A stretch of 64,000 bases of DNA, taken from JBALVT01 sp036960305. GTDB lineage: Bacteria; Pseudomonadota; Gammaproteobacteria; Pseudomonadales; Halieaceae. The stretch spans positions 30,930-94,929 of the forward strand of contig JBALWA010000010.1 of assembly GCA_036960305.1 (NCBI GenBank), written 5' to 3'. Shown here one piece after another: positions 8,894 through 15,514 of this stretch (its first letter is position 1; each line of letters begins with the position of its first letter). The position numbers and the translations under genes are program-made. Below the pieces are notes generated by a model. That model had not been told where the DNA came from. It saw only the letters and a list, made by a program, of their open reading frames with translations, and searched no databases.

Positions 8894-9331
8894 ATGCACA
8901 AAAAACTAGTTGCTGTGCTGTTGGCTATCACTGCGGTGTCGCTGTCATATAAAGTCGGGGCACACCACGCATTTTCGGCCGAGTTTGACGCCAAATCACC
9001 GGTAAGCCTGCGCGGCAAGGTTACCAAGGTGGAGTGGATTAATCCCCATGCATGGATTCACCTGGCGGTGGAGCAGGAAGATGGCGCTACTATTGATTGG
9101 ATGGTCGAGGGCGGTACGCCCAATACCCTGTTGCGAGCCGGAGTTAACAAAAATACCTTGCCCATTGGCAGTGACATAGTGGTGCGTGGCTACCAGAGTA
9201 AAGACCGTAGCTGCAAACCAGCCTGTAAGGCGAACGGGCGCGACATGGCCTTTAGCGACGGGCAAAAGATATTTATGGGTTCTTCAGGAACCGGTGCGCC
9301 AAAAGACGGCCTGGATCCACGTGACCGGTAG
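8894..9331 (+). CDS. DUF6152 family small secreted protein
   Basis: A 145-residue exported protein. The start at 8894 follows a good ribosome-binding site (AAGGAG, 8879-8884) and gives a clean signal peptide (LVAVLLAITAVSLSYKVGA). Directly after the cleavage site comes the family signature GAHHAFSAEFDA, then VSLRGKVTKVEWINPHAWIH, a small OB-fold-like beta domain. Two cysteines (CKPAC) and the paired histidines could bind metal, but no such role is established. It lies between the two secreted 'GVW' paralogues; the downstream gene probably starts inside its last codons. Conserved co-occurrence suggests the three act together in the periplasm. Confidence 0.75.
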   Translation: MHKKLVAVLLAITAVSLSYKVGAHHAFSAEFDAKSPVSLRGKVTKVEWINPHAWIHLAVEQEDGATIDWMVEGGTPNTLLRAGVNKNTLPIGSDIVVRGYQSKDRSCKPACKANGRDMAFSDGQKIFMGSSGTGAPKDGLDPRDR

Positions 9332-10427
9332 ATTGCGGCGGCTGACGCATGTATTCGGGCCGGCATCGCAGTGCCTGGTGAAAGCGCTATTACTATCGCT
9401 ACTGCTGCTACCCTCATTGGTGATGGCCCAGGCTTGGTCCGTCGCACGATTGCCCTGGGGCGATCCGGATTTACAAGGGGTTTGGACTACTGCAACGCTT
9501 ACGTCGCTGGAGCGTTTGGGGGGTATTGACGATCTGGTAATCAGCGAGGCGCATGTGCGTGAACTGGAGCGACAGGACGCCGGGTTCTCGGCTGAAATTG
9601 ATAACGTGCCCGAGGGGGACCTGCCCGTAGGAAAGGTTGTAGGTGGATACAATAGCGCCTGGCTGGATCCCGGTACCCGTATATTACGGGTGAAGGGTGA
9701 GCCAAGAACCTCGATTGTCGTTGATCCCGATAATGGTAAAGTGCCGTACACTATCGCTGGGAGAGCTAAATTTCTGTGGGGCATATTGAAGTCTCAAAAA
9801 CGAAATAACCCGGAAGAACAGCTATTGGGTGACCGCTGTCTCGTGGGTTTTGGGTCAACGGGTGGGCCGCCCATGTTGCCCGTTTTATACAATAACAATT
9901 ACCAGTTTGTGCAAACCCCGGGACAGGTCGTCATTTTGGTGGAAATGAATCATGCAGTGCGAACGATACGGATAGAGGGCGAGCCGCTGCCAAAACAAAT
10001 ACGGCCGTGGTTGGGGGATTCTATTGGTCATTGGGAAGATGACACCTTGGTGGTTGAGACCACACAATTTCATCCGCAACAAAGTGTTCGCGGGGCAATC
10101 AAGCACCAGTTGTACGTTGGCTCGAACAGTAAAGTAACAGAGCGCTTTACACGAATTGGTGAGAAAGAAATATATTATGAATTCACCTTAGAAGACGACG
10201 ATATCTATCGTCAGCCATGGCGCGGTGAGCTAACGTTTCGACCCAGTAACGGTCAAATATACGAGTACGCTTGCCATGAAGGTAACTATGGCATGGTCAA
10301 TATGTTGGCTGGTGAACGGGAGCAGGGCGTAGACGGTATTCGTTGGCTTTTCGGGTTGATTACAAATCCGCCTGAAGAGATTACTCATGAGCAGCTAAGC
10401 CCATCCAGATTTAACCGTAAGCCATAG
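9321..10427 (+). CDS. Secreted 'PDLQGVW' family protein, paralogue of the 7957 gene
   Basis: A secreted protein of about 368 residues. The start is uncertain: the frame is open from 9186, but an export signal appears only at CLVKALLLSLLLLPSLVMAQ, so I prefer GTG at 9321 (11-base overlap with the DUF6152 gene); GTG at 9378 is the shorter alternative. The mature part begins WGDPDLQGVWTTATLTSL and carries the blocks HWEDDTLVVETTQF, KVTERFTRI and YYEFTLEDDDIYRQPW that also occur in the 7957 product, so both descend from one ancestor. It has about 90 extra residues in the first half. Function unknown; no catalytic motif recognised. Its 3' end overlaps the end of a small minus-strand gene. Confidence 0.7.
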   Translation: MTGRLRRLTHVFGPASQCLVKALLLSLLLLPSLVMAQAWSVARLPWGDPDLQGVWTTATLTSLERLGGIDDLVISEAHVRELERQDAGFSAEIDNVPEGDLPVGKVVGGYNSAWLDPGTRILRVKGEPRTSIVVDPDNGKVPYTIAGRAKFLWGILKSQKRNNPEEQLLGDRCLVGFGSTGGPPMLPVLYNNNYQFVQTPGQVVILVEMNHAVRTIRIEGEPLPKQIRPWLGDSIGHWEDDTLVVETTQFHPQQSVRGAIKHQLYVGSNSKVTERFTRIGEKEIYYEFTLEDDDIYRQPWRGELTFRPSNGQIYEYACHEGNYGMVNMLAGEREQGVDGIRWLFGLITNPPEEITHEQLSPSRFNRKP

Positions 10428-10542
10428 CGAGCATTTCACGTACATCCTGTATTTGCATTAACCAGTATATAAGGGCAAAACCGAGGATGCTGGATGAGGC
10501 TAGCAGCGCCGCTAATTGTTGGTCTTGCTTATTGTTGTCCAT
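10411..10542 (-). CDS. 43-residue single-pass membrane peptide
   Basis: A small reading frame with an ATG at 10542 and a stop at 10411. The product is a charged, Gln-rich N terminus (MDNNKQDQQ), one hydrophobic helix (LAALLASSSILGFALIYWLM) and a polar tail. The start lies only 4 bases after the stop of the DUF6644-type gene at 10547, on the same strand, so it looks translationally coupled as the last gene of the operon running down from 12233. Its 3' end overlaps the convergent 'GVW' gene by 17 bases. The size, coupling and charge pattern resemble small subunits of respiratory or membrane complexes; that role is inferred. Chance occurrence cannot be excluded for so short a frame. Confidence 0.5.
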   Translation of the reverse strand: MDNNKQDQQLAALLASSSILGFALIYWLMQIQDVREMLAMAYG

Positions 10543-10546
10543 GATA

Positions 10547-11131
10547 CTAACCCGAATATCCGATCCAGCGGCCGGCAGCTGCCACCGTAAACCAAACCGT
10601 CAGTGACGCTACCGCGACAGTACGGACTACCCAGGGGTTCAAACTTTCGATATCACCCGTCAGCAAGGGACGCTTGATGTAAAGGGTAAATAGGATCCCA
10701 GCTGTCAACGCCAGCATTTTTACCCAATACACGGGTAAGTCATAGATTTTTGTTGCCACAGCGCAGGCCATAAAAATGCCGCTGGCAATTGCAATTAAAA
10801 GACCGGCAATAAACAAGCGATGAGTTCCACTCACTATTACCTGGGCGGGTACATCGCGAAATAGCAGGCCCAACAGTCGACCATCGCTTACTATTACTGC
10901 TCCACCCAATAGAGCCATGGCCAGCAGATGTATGGCCTCTATTACAGCAAAGACTGCACCCCAGGTCTTACCGATCGATCCAAAACGGGTCGTTTCCATC
11001 CACTCAAACAGGGGTAGCAGGGCGTACCAGGCATCGATGCGAAGGTTGGAAAAGGCAAACCCCATCGCCAGGGCTAACAAAACAACAGTGGCTATAGAAC
11101 GCGGATAGGAAGCCGGGGGCGAAAGTCGCAT
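10547..11131 (-). CDS. Polytopic membrane protein, DUF6644-like, copy 2
   Basis: A 194-residue membrane protein with about five transmembrane helices (for example TVVLLALAMGFAFSNL, IHLLAMALLGGAVIV and WFTVAAAGRWIGYSG). It is distantly related to its upstream neighbour at 11144: both have WMETT/WIETTHV near the first helices, then a histidine followed by a leucine-rich helix and a D-x-R-x-L-G motif (DGRLLG versus DLRMLG). Conserved histidines in membrane helices could ligate haem b, which would fit the adjacent cytochrome-type lipoprotein, but that is inference. It lies 12 bases after the 11144 gene and 4 bases before the 43-residue peptide gene. Confidence 0.6.
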   Translation of the reverse strand: MRLSPPASYPRSIATVVLLALAMGFAFSNLRIDAWYALLPLFEWMETTRFGSIGKTWGAVFAVIEAIHLLAMALLGGAVIVSDGRLLGLLFRDVPAQVIVSGTHRLFIAGLLIAIASGIFMACAVATKIYDLPVYWVKMLALTAGILFTLYIKRPLLTGDIESLNPWVVRTVAVASLTVWFTVAAAGRWIGYSG

Positions 11132-11143
11132 TATTTGAGCCTC

Positions 11144-11767
11144 CTAAAATTGGGTCTGGCCGTCGATACAGCCGGCGACGATATTGATAATACCGTTTTG
11201 TCCTCGTGAGCAGTCGTACCAATCGTAGGCGATTAGCCGACCGCATATTACAATCGAGGTCCAGAACAGTATTGAAAGTGAAGCGCCATAGCGAATATTT
11301 GGTGGCGCGGTTGAAACGCTATCCCAGCTGTCAACAGACAGCGTCATGCGTCGATGAAATACCATTGCGTTGACGGCGGCAGCTATTAACAGCAATAACT
11401 TGATGCGTAGCCATACACTCTGGGCGCTGCGGACCGGAATTGCGTAAAACAGCATTAGACCGGTCATCACGGTTAGCCCAAAGCCAATAAGCATAGGGAG
11501 CTGCAGTCGCCGGGCAATAGTTGTAGCAGGTACCTGGGGTAGTACATACCCGAGCATGCGAAGGTCGATAAGAAACAGCGTGCCCAAACTGAGGATCAGC
11601 GATAAAACGTGCGTAGTTTCGATCCAGTTATACATATAGTACGACTCGTGCAGCAGGGTGCTCCACTGACTTGCGTCCAGCCACAACGCAAAGTCATAAA
11701 TGACTAGATTAAGCACTATGGGTTGCCGCCAGCGTTGTATCTCTCCAGGCTGGCCGCTTGATAGCAA
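11144..11767 (-). CDS. Polytopic membrane protein, DUF6644-like, copy 1
   Basis: A 207-residue membrane protein with about five transmembrane helices. The typical stretches are ALWLDASQWSTLLHESYYMY and WIETTHVLSLILSLGTLFLI, followed by DLRMLGYVLP. The N-terminal start is uncertain; MLSSGQPGE may be an extension, and a later start near the LNLVIYDFALW stretch is possible. Conserved histidines (HESYYMY, THV) make a haem-b or quinone-site role possible. It starts 1 base after the stop of the cytochrome-like lipoprotein gene, so the two are co-translated. Together with 10547 and 10411 it may form a small membrane redox complex, which is inferred only from the neighbours. Confidence 0.6.
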   Translation of the reverse strand: MLSSGQPGEIQRWRQPIVLNLVIYDFALWLDASQWSTLLHESYYMYNWIETTHVLSLILSLGTLFLIDLRMLGYVLPQVPATTIARRLQLPMLIGFGLTVMTGLMLFYAIPVRSAQSVWLRIKLLLLIAAAVNAMVFHRRMTLSVDSWDSVSTAPPNIRYGASLSILFWTSIVICGRLIAYDWYDCSRGQNGIINIVAGCIDGQTQF

Positions 11768-11768
11768 T

Positions 11769-12233
11769 TCATTGAGCGCTATCTTCTAACAAGTATTGAT
11801 TGTGACACGCCAGACACGCCTGGTAGATATGCCCGCCGGCGTCAAATAGGGCGGTAGCGTCTTGCTGTTCCGCAGCGGCCATGGCGAGTATACCGGCGCC
11901 AATCATATCTCTGGAAAATTCATTCCAATCCTGTCCTAGAGACCGGCCAGGCATCATTAATAGATTTCCCGATTCAGTCAAGATTGCTGCAGCCGATTCT
12001 ACGTTGCCCCAGGCCTCGGGGGTGGTAGGTGCCAGATCTTGCTCTCCGGCTTCAGTAATGATGCTACCGGCCGAACGCCAGATAATATCGGCGGCAGGGT
12101 CGATGAGTAATTCCATCGTGTGGTGAACATCTGTCACCACCTGGTATTGGGGCCCGGTATCATGTTGTTGCTGGGCGCATGAGCCCAGGAAGACCAGAGC
12201 GCAAGATATCAGTAGGCGCGGTATTGAATACAT
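11769..12233 (-). CDS. c-type cytochrome lipoprotein with C-terminal haem motif
   Basis: A 154-residue exported lipoprotein: the signal sequence ends in a lipobox (LVFLGSC), so the mature N terminus would be lipid-anchored. The only haem-c motif, CLACH, lies about 15 residues from the C terminus. That place and the mostly helical body match the cytochrome c' four-helix fold, in which CxxCH is in the last helix. It is first in a minus-strand operon with two polytopic membrane proteins and a small peptide. It is likely a periplasmic electron carrier or gas/redox sensor for that complex; this is inference. Confidence 0.7.
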   Translation of the reverse strand: MYSIPRLLISCALVFLGSCAQQQHDTGPQYQVVTDVHHTMELLIDPAADIIWRSAGSIITEAGEQDLAPTTPEAWGNVESAAAILTESGNLLMMPGRSLGQDWNEFSRDMIGAGILAMAAAEQQDATALFDAGGHIYQACLACHNQYLLEDSAQ

Positions 12234-12272
12234 GATGGTTTTTTAGGTCCGTACCAAGGGTAGGTTGACAAC

Positions 12273-13043
12273 TTATACCACCGTTCGGCCGAATGCCGTC
12301 GACCGTAAGGGCTGAACTGATATTTCTTTGTCAGAAAAACGCGTCAGGTGTATGGCTTCAGACAGTACCGCAATATCTGCAGCGTATTTTCGCCATAGCT
12401 CCGCAATTGGAGGAGAGTTTTCTCCATGTTTCACGGCGGCAGGAATGTCAGCGAAAATAACTTTGGGGTTCCCATTGTAGTAAGTACCCCACTCGACGGC
12501 CTTATCGCCCATGCGCATGGGGTCCGCATTACATATTTCTCTGGTTTCAAATCCACATCGACGAATCGAATGGCGCACCGCGCGATTCGCCGCGAAAACA
12601 AGAAAATCTACGCCCGCAAGGGCGAGAGCACGCACAACTAACAGGTACAGTCTACTTGCCTCGCCAGGTAACGTAGACGCTAGATTTCCGAGTTCCATGA
12701 TCTGGCTTCGATAGGCGATTTGACCAAATACGTTCTCTATTTTTTGGTCGACACCTTCATCGAAATAGCGCTCGCAAAAGAGTTCTGATGTCGCCGCGCC
12801 ACGCAGGCCCAAAGCTGCTGTGTGTTCGTTTTTCCTTCTTAAGCTGCACAGCAGCGGCATATATTCAGAAATCTCTGCTCCGTATGACTGAAGGAAAATC
12901 CTGGCTATGTACGATTCTATCGAAGCTCGCTCTGTGCTCCTTGGAAAACTAGTCAAAAGCGGCGTTTTACGCAGGCGTACCGAGCGGATCTCAGGTGACT
13001 TTGGTACACTATTTGTTCGTGATATAGAGATTATCGATTCCAT
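12273..13043 (-). CDS. Thermostable hemolysin family protein (GNAT-like)
   Basis: A 256-residue protein matching the family named after the Vibrio delta-thermostable hemolysin. Diagnostic stretches are ERASIESYIARIFLQSYGAE, ALGLRGAATSELFCERYFDE and RSQIMELGNLAS, which resemble an acyltransferase (GNAT-like) core rather than a pore-forming toxin. There is no signal peptide, so it is probably cytoplasmic. Despite its name, an acyl-transfer role is at least as likely as haemolysis. It diverges from the ACR3 gene at 13211 with a 167-base gap that contains an inverted repeat next to its start. Confidence 0.75.
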   Translation of the reverse strand: MESIISISRTNSVPKSPEIRSVRLRKTPLLTSFPRSTERASIESYIARIFLQSYGAEISEYMPLLCSLRRKNEHTAALGLRGAATSELFCERYFDEGVDQKIENVFGQIAYRSQIMELGNLASTLPGEASRLYLLVVRALALAGVDFLVFAANRAVRHSIRRCGFETREICNADPMRMGDKAVEWGTYYNGNPKVIFADIPAAVKHGENSPPIAELWRKYAADIAVLSEAIHLTRFSDKEISVQPLRSTAFGRTVV

Positions 13044-13071
13044 GACGACTCCAACGGACTATTCTATATCA

Positions 13072-13089
13072 CTACACTAACGCGTGTAG
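13072..13089. promoter_or_regulatory. Inverted repeat in the hemolysin/ACR3 divergent promoter region
   Basis: CTACAC at 13072-13077 pairs with GTGTAG at 13084-13089 around a 6-base spacer. It begins 29 bases upstream of the hemolysin-family start codon (13043) in a 167-base gap between two divergent genes. It could be an operator or a short 5'-leader hairpin. No known consensus was recognised. Confidence 0.3.
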
Positions 13090-13210
13090 CTTAGGGAATT
13101 ATTAAGATACGAGGGGATATCATCTTTTGCTCTAAAAAATATCGACTCTGCGTGAGCTTGGATCACTGCATCGATGGGCATATGTACCCTTCTTCAAAAA
13201 AGGAATATTT

Positions 13211-14242
13211 ATGGGGTTATTTGAGCGTTATCTCAGCCTATGGGTAGGGCTTTGTATTCTGGCGGGCGTTCTGCTGGGTAATCTAGCACCTGGCGTATTT
13301 GAGCTAGTCGCACGCCTGGAGTATGCCCACGTCAATCTGGTCGTTGCACTCTTCATCTGGATCATGATTTATCCCATGATGGTGCAGATCGATTTTACCG
13401 CTATTAAGGATGTGGGTAAGAAGCCCAAAGGCTTGATTCTGACTCTGGTCGTGAACTGGTTGATCAAACCCTTCACCATGGCGGCCCTGGGGTGGCTGTT
13501 CTTTCGTGTGCTATTTGTCGAGTGGGTGGATCCCGAGACCGCCACTGAGTACATTGCCGGCATGATACTTCTGGGGGTTGCGCCCTGTACTGCCATGGTC
13601 TTTGTCTGGAGCCAGTTGACCAAAGGGGACCCGAATTACACCTTGGTGCAAGTGTCCGTGAACGACATTATCATGGTGTTCGCCTTTGCGCCTCTGGCGG
13701 CTTTTCTGCTAGGGGTTAGCAATATCCAGGTACCGTGGGAGACACTGCTGTTGTCTGTGGTGCTCTACGTCGTGTTACCTCTATTGGCTGGGGCCTATAC
13801 GCGGCACAGGCTGGAGAAGGGGAGAGGTGGCAGCGCAGTCGAAGCCTTCGTCCACAAACTCAAGCCCTGGTCCGTTATCGGTCTACTGGCCACGGTGGTG
13901 CTGTTGTTTGGCTTTCAGGCTGAGACGATCATCGCCCAACCCCAAATGATTCTGCTGATTGCGGTGCCGCTGCTGCTGCAAACCTATGGCATTTTTGTTA
14001 TTGCCTACGGCGCGGCCAAGGCAATGCAGTTGCCCCACAATATCGCTGCACCGGCCTGCATGATCGCCACATCCAATTTCTTTGAGCTGGCAGTGGCGGT
14101 AGCCATATCCCTGTTTGGTCTGCATTCGGGGGCCGCACTGGCTACCGTCGTAGGCGTATTGGTTGAGGTGCCAGTCATGCTGTCACTGGTTGCCATAGCC
14201 AATCGGACCAGGCACTGGTTTCCCGCGACAAGCACAACGTAA
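13211..14242 (+). CDS. acr3: ACR3-family arsenite efflux transporter
   Basis: A 343-residue inner-membrane carrier with about ten transmembrane helices that extrudes arsenite. Family features are the N-terminal LSLWVGLCILAGVLLGN, the segment MMVQIDFTAIKDVGKKPKGL and the conserved cysteine block GVAPCTAMVFVWSQLTKGDP (Cys126, the arsenite-binding position), followed by YTLVQVSVNDIIMV. Length is normal for ACR3. A ribosome-binding site AAAGGA stands just upstream (13199-13204). Unlike most ars operons there is no adjacent arsR or arsC; the next plus-strand genes are an RND adaptor and permease. Specificity for arsenite rather than antimonite is from family knowledge. Confidence 0.93.
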   Translation: MGLFERYLSLWVGLCILAGVLLGNLAPGVFELVARLEYAHVNLVVALFIWIMIYPMMVQIDFTAIKDVGKKPKGLILTLVVNWLIKPFTMAALGWLFFRVLFVEWVDPETATEYIAGMILLGVAPCTAMVFVWSQLTKGDPNYTLVQVSVNDIIMVFAFAPLAAFLLGVSNIQVPWETLLLSVVLYVVLPLLAGAYTRHRLEKGRGGSAVEAFVHKLKPWSVIGLLATVVLLFGFQAETIIAQPQMILLIAVPLLLQTYGIFVIAYGAAKAMQLPHNIAAPACMIATSNFFELAVAVAISLFGLHSGAALATVVGVLVEVPVMLSLVAIANRTRHWFPATSTT

Positions 14243-14302
14243 AAGAGCATGACATGACAGTAACGATTCATTTCGCGATGCTGTTAGATCGCAGTTATGT
14301 GT

Positions 14303-14317
14303 TGAGAATCACTATTA
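14303..14317. promoter_or_regulatory. Fur-box-like sequence upstream of RND operon
   Basis: TGAGAATCACTATTA matches 12 of 15 positions of the 7-1-7 Fur motif TGATAATnATTATCA. It ends 24 bases before the start codon of the RND adaptor (14342), a position where bound Fur would overlap a promoter. Iron repression of the RND pump is therefore possible but rests on a three-mismatch site. Confidence 0.4.
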
Positions 14318-14341
14318 TTGAAATAGATCGGTAGGGTCACA

Positions 14342-15514
14342 ATGTTAAAAACACAATATCGCTATACCACTTTGGTTATTCTGTTGGTTGTTATCGCGGT
14401 GGCAGCAGGCGCTGTTTTAGTTCGAAAACATCGCACCGCAGTGGTTCAGTCTCTACCGGGTGTGGAAGCAGCGCCGTGGGCACTGCATACGGTGAGCTTA
14501 CAGCGCGCTCCTCTGTCCCGAGAATTTCTTGCGTTGGCAAAAGTGGTTGGCGTTACCGAAATCACCATCAGCAGCCAGATAGCTGGCACCATCGAGGCCA
14601 TGGGCCCCCGGGAGGGAGCCAAGGTGGTCCAGGGCGAGGTTCTGGCGCGCATTTCAGTACGGGAGTTGCAAGAGCAATTGGCAGGCTTGCAGGCAGAACT
14701 TAACTCTTCTCAGGCGGATGTAACGCGAACGCAAGATGAGTTTGACCGTCAGGCAAAACTGATAGGCAAGAAGCTGACCTCAACGGAACTTTTCGAAAGC
14801 AAAAAGACGGCAGCATTGGCAGCGCGGCAGCGCGTTAACACCTTGCAGCGGCAGATTGCAGCACTGCAGATCAGGATAGGCTACGGCACGGTTGCTGCTC
14901 CCAAAGACGCGCTGGTGGCACATCGCCAGGCCGAGCCGGGTGATAATGCGCGGCCTGGGACGGAGCTCTACCGACTGACGGTGAACAGCGCTTCGCGGTT
15001 ACAGATCACGCTTCCGCAGCAGATTCTGGAGCAGGTGCATTTGGGAACGGGGATTATCCTCGACTATGCCTCACGACAACTGCGGGTCAGTGTGAGTCGT
15101 ATATTTCCCGCTCTGGATAGCCGGGCGCTGGGCACTGTAGAAGCAGATCTTGACAGCATGCCCTTCGGTCTTGGCAGTGGCTCCCGTATTCCCGCACGCG
15201 TTATTCTGGATTCTGTTGATGATGCCCTGTCTGTTCCTCACCAGGCGATTATACAGCGAGGTGAGCTGGGATTTGTCTTCAGGGTAGTTGATAGCGACCA
15301 CGGTAAGGTACTGAAGAAAGTTGATGTGCGTACCGGGCTCAATACTCAGCTGGCGGTGGAGCTGATCAGTTCGGAGTTGGAGGAGGGTGACGAACTTATT
15401 GTTGCCCATGAAAGCATATTGTTACAGCTACAGGACGATGATCCAGTTATAGCAGTACCAGCCAGGGTTGTTGATGGACAAGACACTACTTCGCAATACG
15501 AGAAGGGCTCGTGA
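14342..15514 (+). CDS. RND periplasmic adaptor (HlyD/AcrA family)
   Basis: A 390-residue membrane-fusion protein with one N-terminal transmembrane anchor (LVILLVVIAVAAGAVLV) rather than a lipobox. The order is lipoyl-like half-motif (about residues 75-105, GTIEAMGPREGAKVVQGEVL), alpha-helical hairpin (about 105-180, with QAELNSSQADVTRTQDEFDR), second lipoyl half (about 185-215), beta-barrel and membrane-proximal domain. It serves the permease at 15511, with which it shares a GTGA start-stop overlap. No outer-membrane channel is encoded nearby, so it presumably borrows a TolC from elsewhere. A Fur-like site precedes it, which would suggest siderophore or iron-stress-linked export, but the substrate is unknown. 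Confidence 0.85.
   Translation: MLKTQYRYTTLVILLVVIAVAAGAVLVRKHRTAVVQSLPGVEAAPWALHTVSLQRAPLSREFLALAKVVGVTEITISSQIAGTIEAMGPREGAKVVQGEVLARISVRELQEQLAGLQAELNSSQADVTRTQDEFDRQAKLIGKKLTSTELFESKKTAALAARQRVNTLQRQIAALQIRIGYGTVAAPKDALVAHRQAEPGDNARPGTELYRLTVNSASRLQITLPQQILEQVHLGTGIILDYASRQLRVSVSRIFPALDSRALGTVEADLDSMPFGLGSGSRIPARVILDSVDDALSVPHQAIIQRGELGFVFRVVDSDHGKVLKKVDVRTGLNTQLAVELISSELEEGDELIVAHESILLQLQDDDPVIAVPARVVDGQDTTSQYEKGS

Noticed and set aside
12273..13043. Pore-forming toxin reading of the thermostable-hemolysin homologue
   Set aside because: No signal peptide and an acyltransferase-like core; the family name alone does not support secretion or lysis.
13211..14242. A complete ars operon
   Set aside because: No arsC-type gene adjoins acr3; the only ArsR-family protein, at 21073, has persulfide-type cysteines and a different operon.
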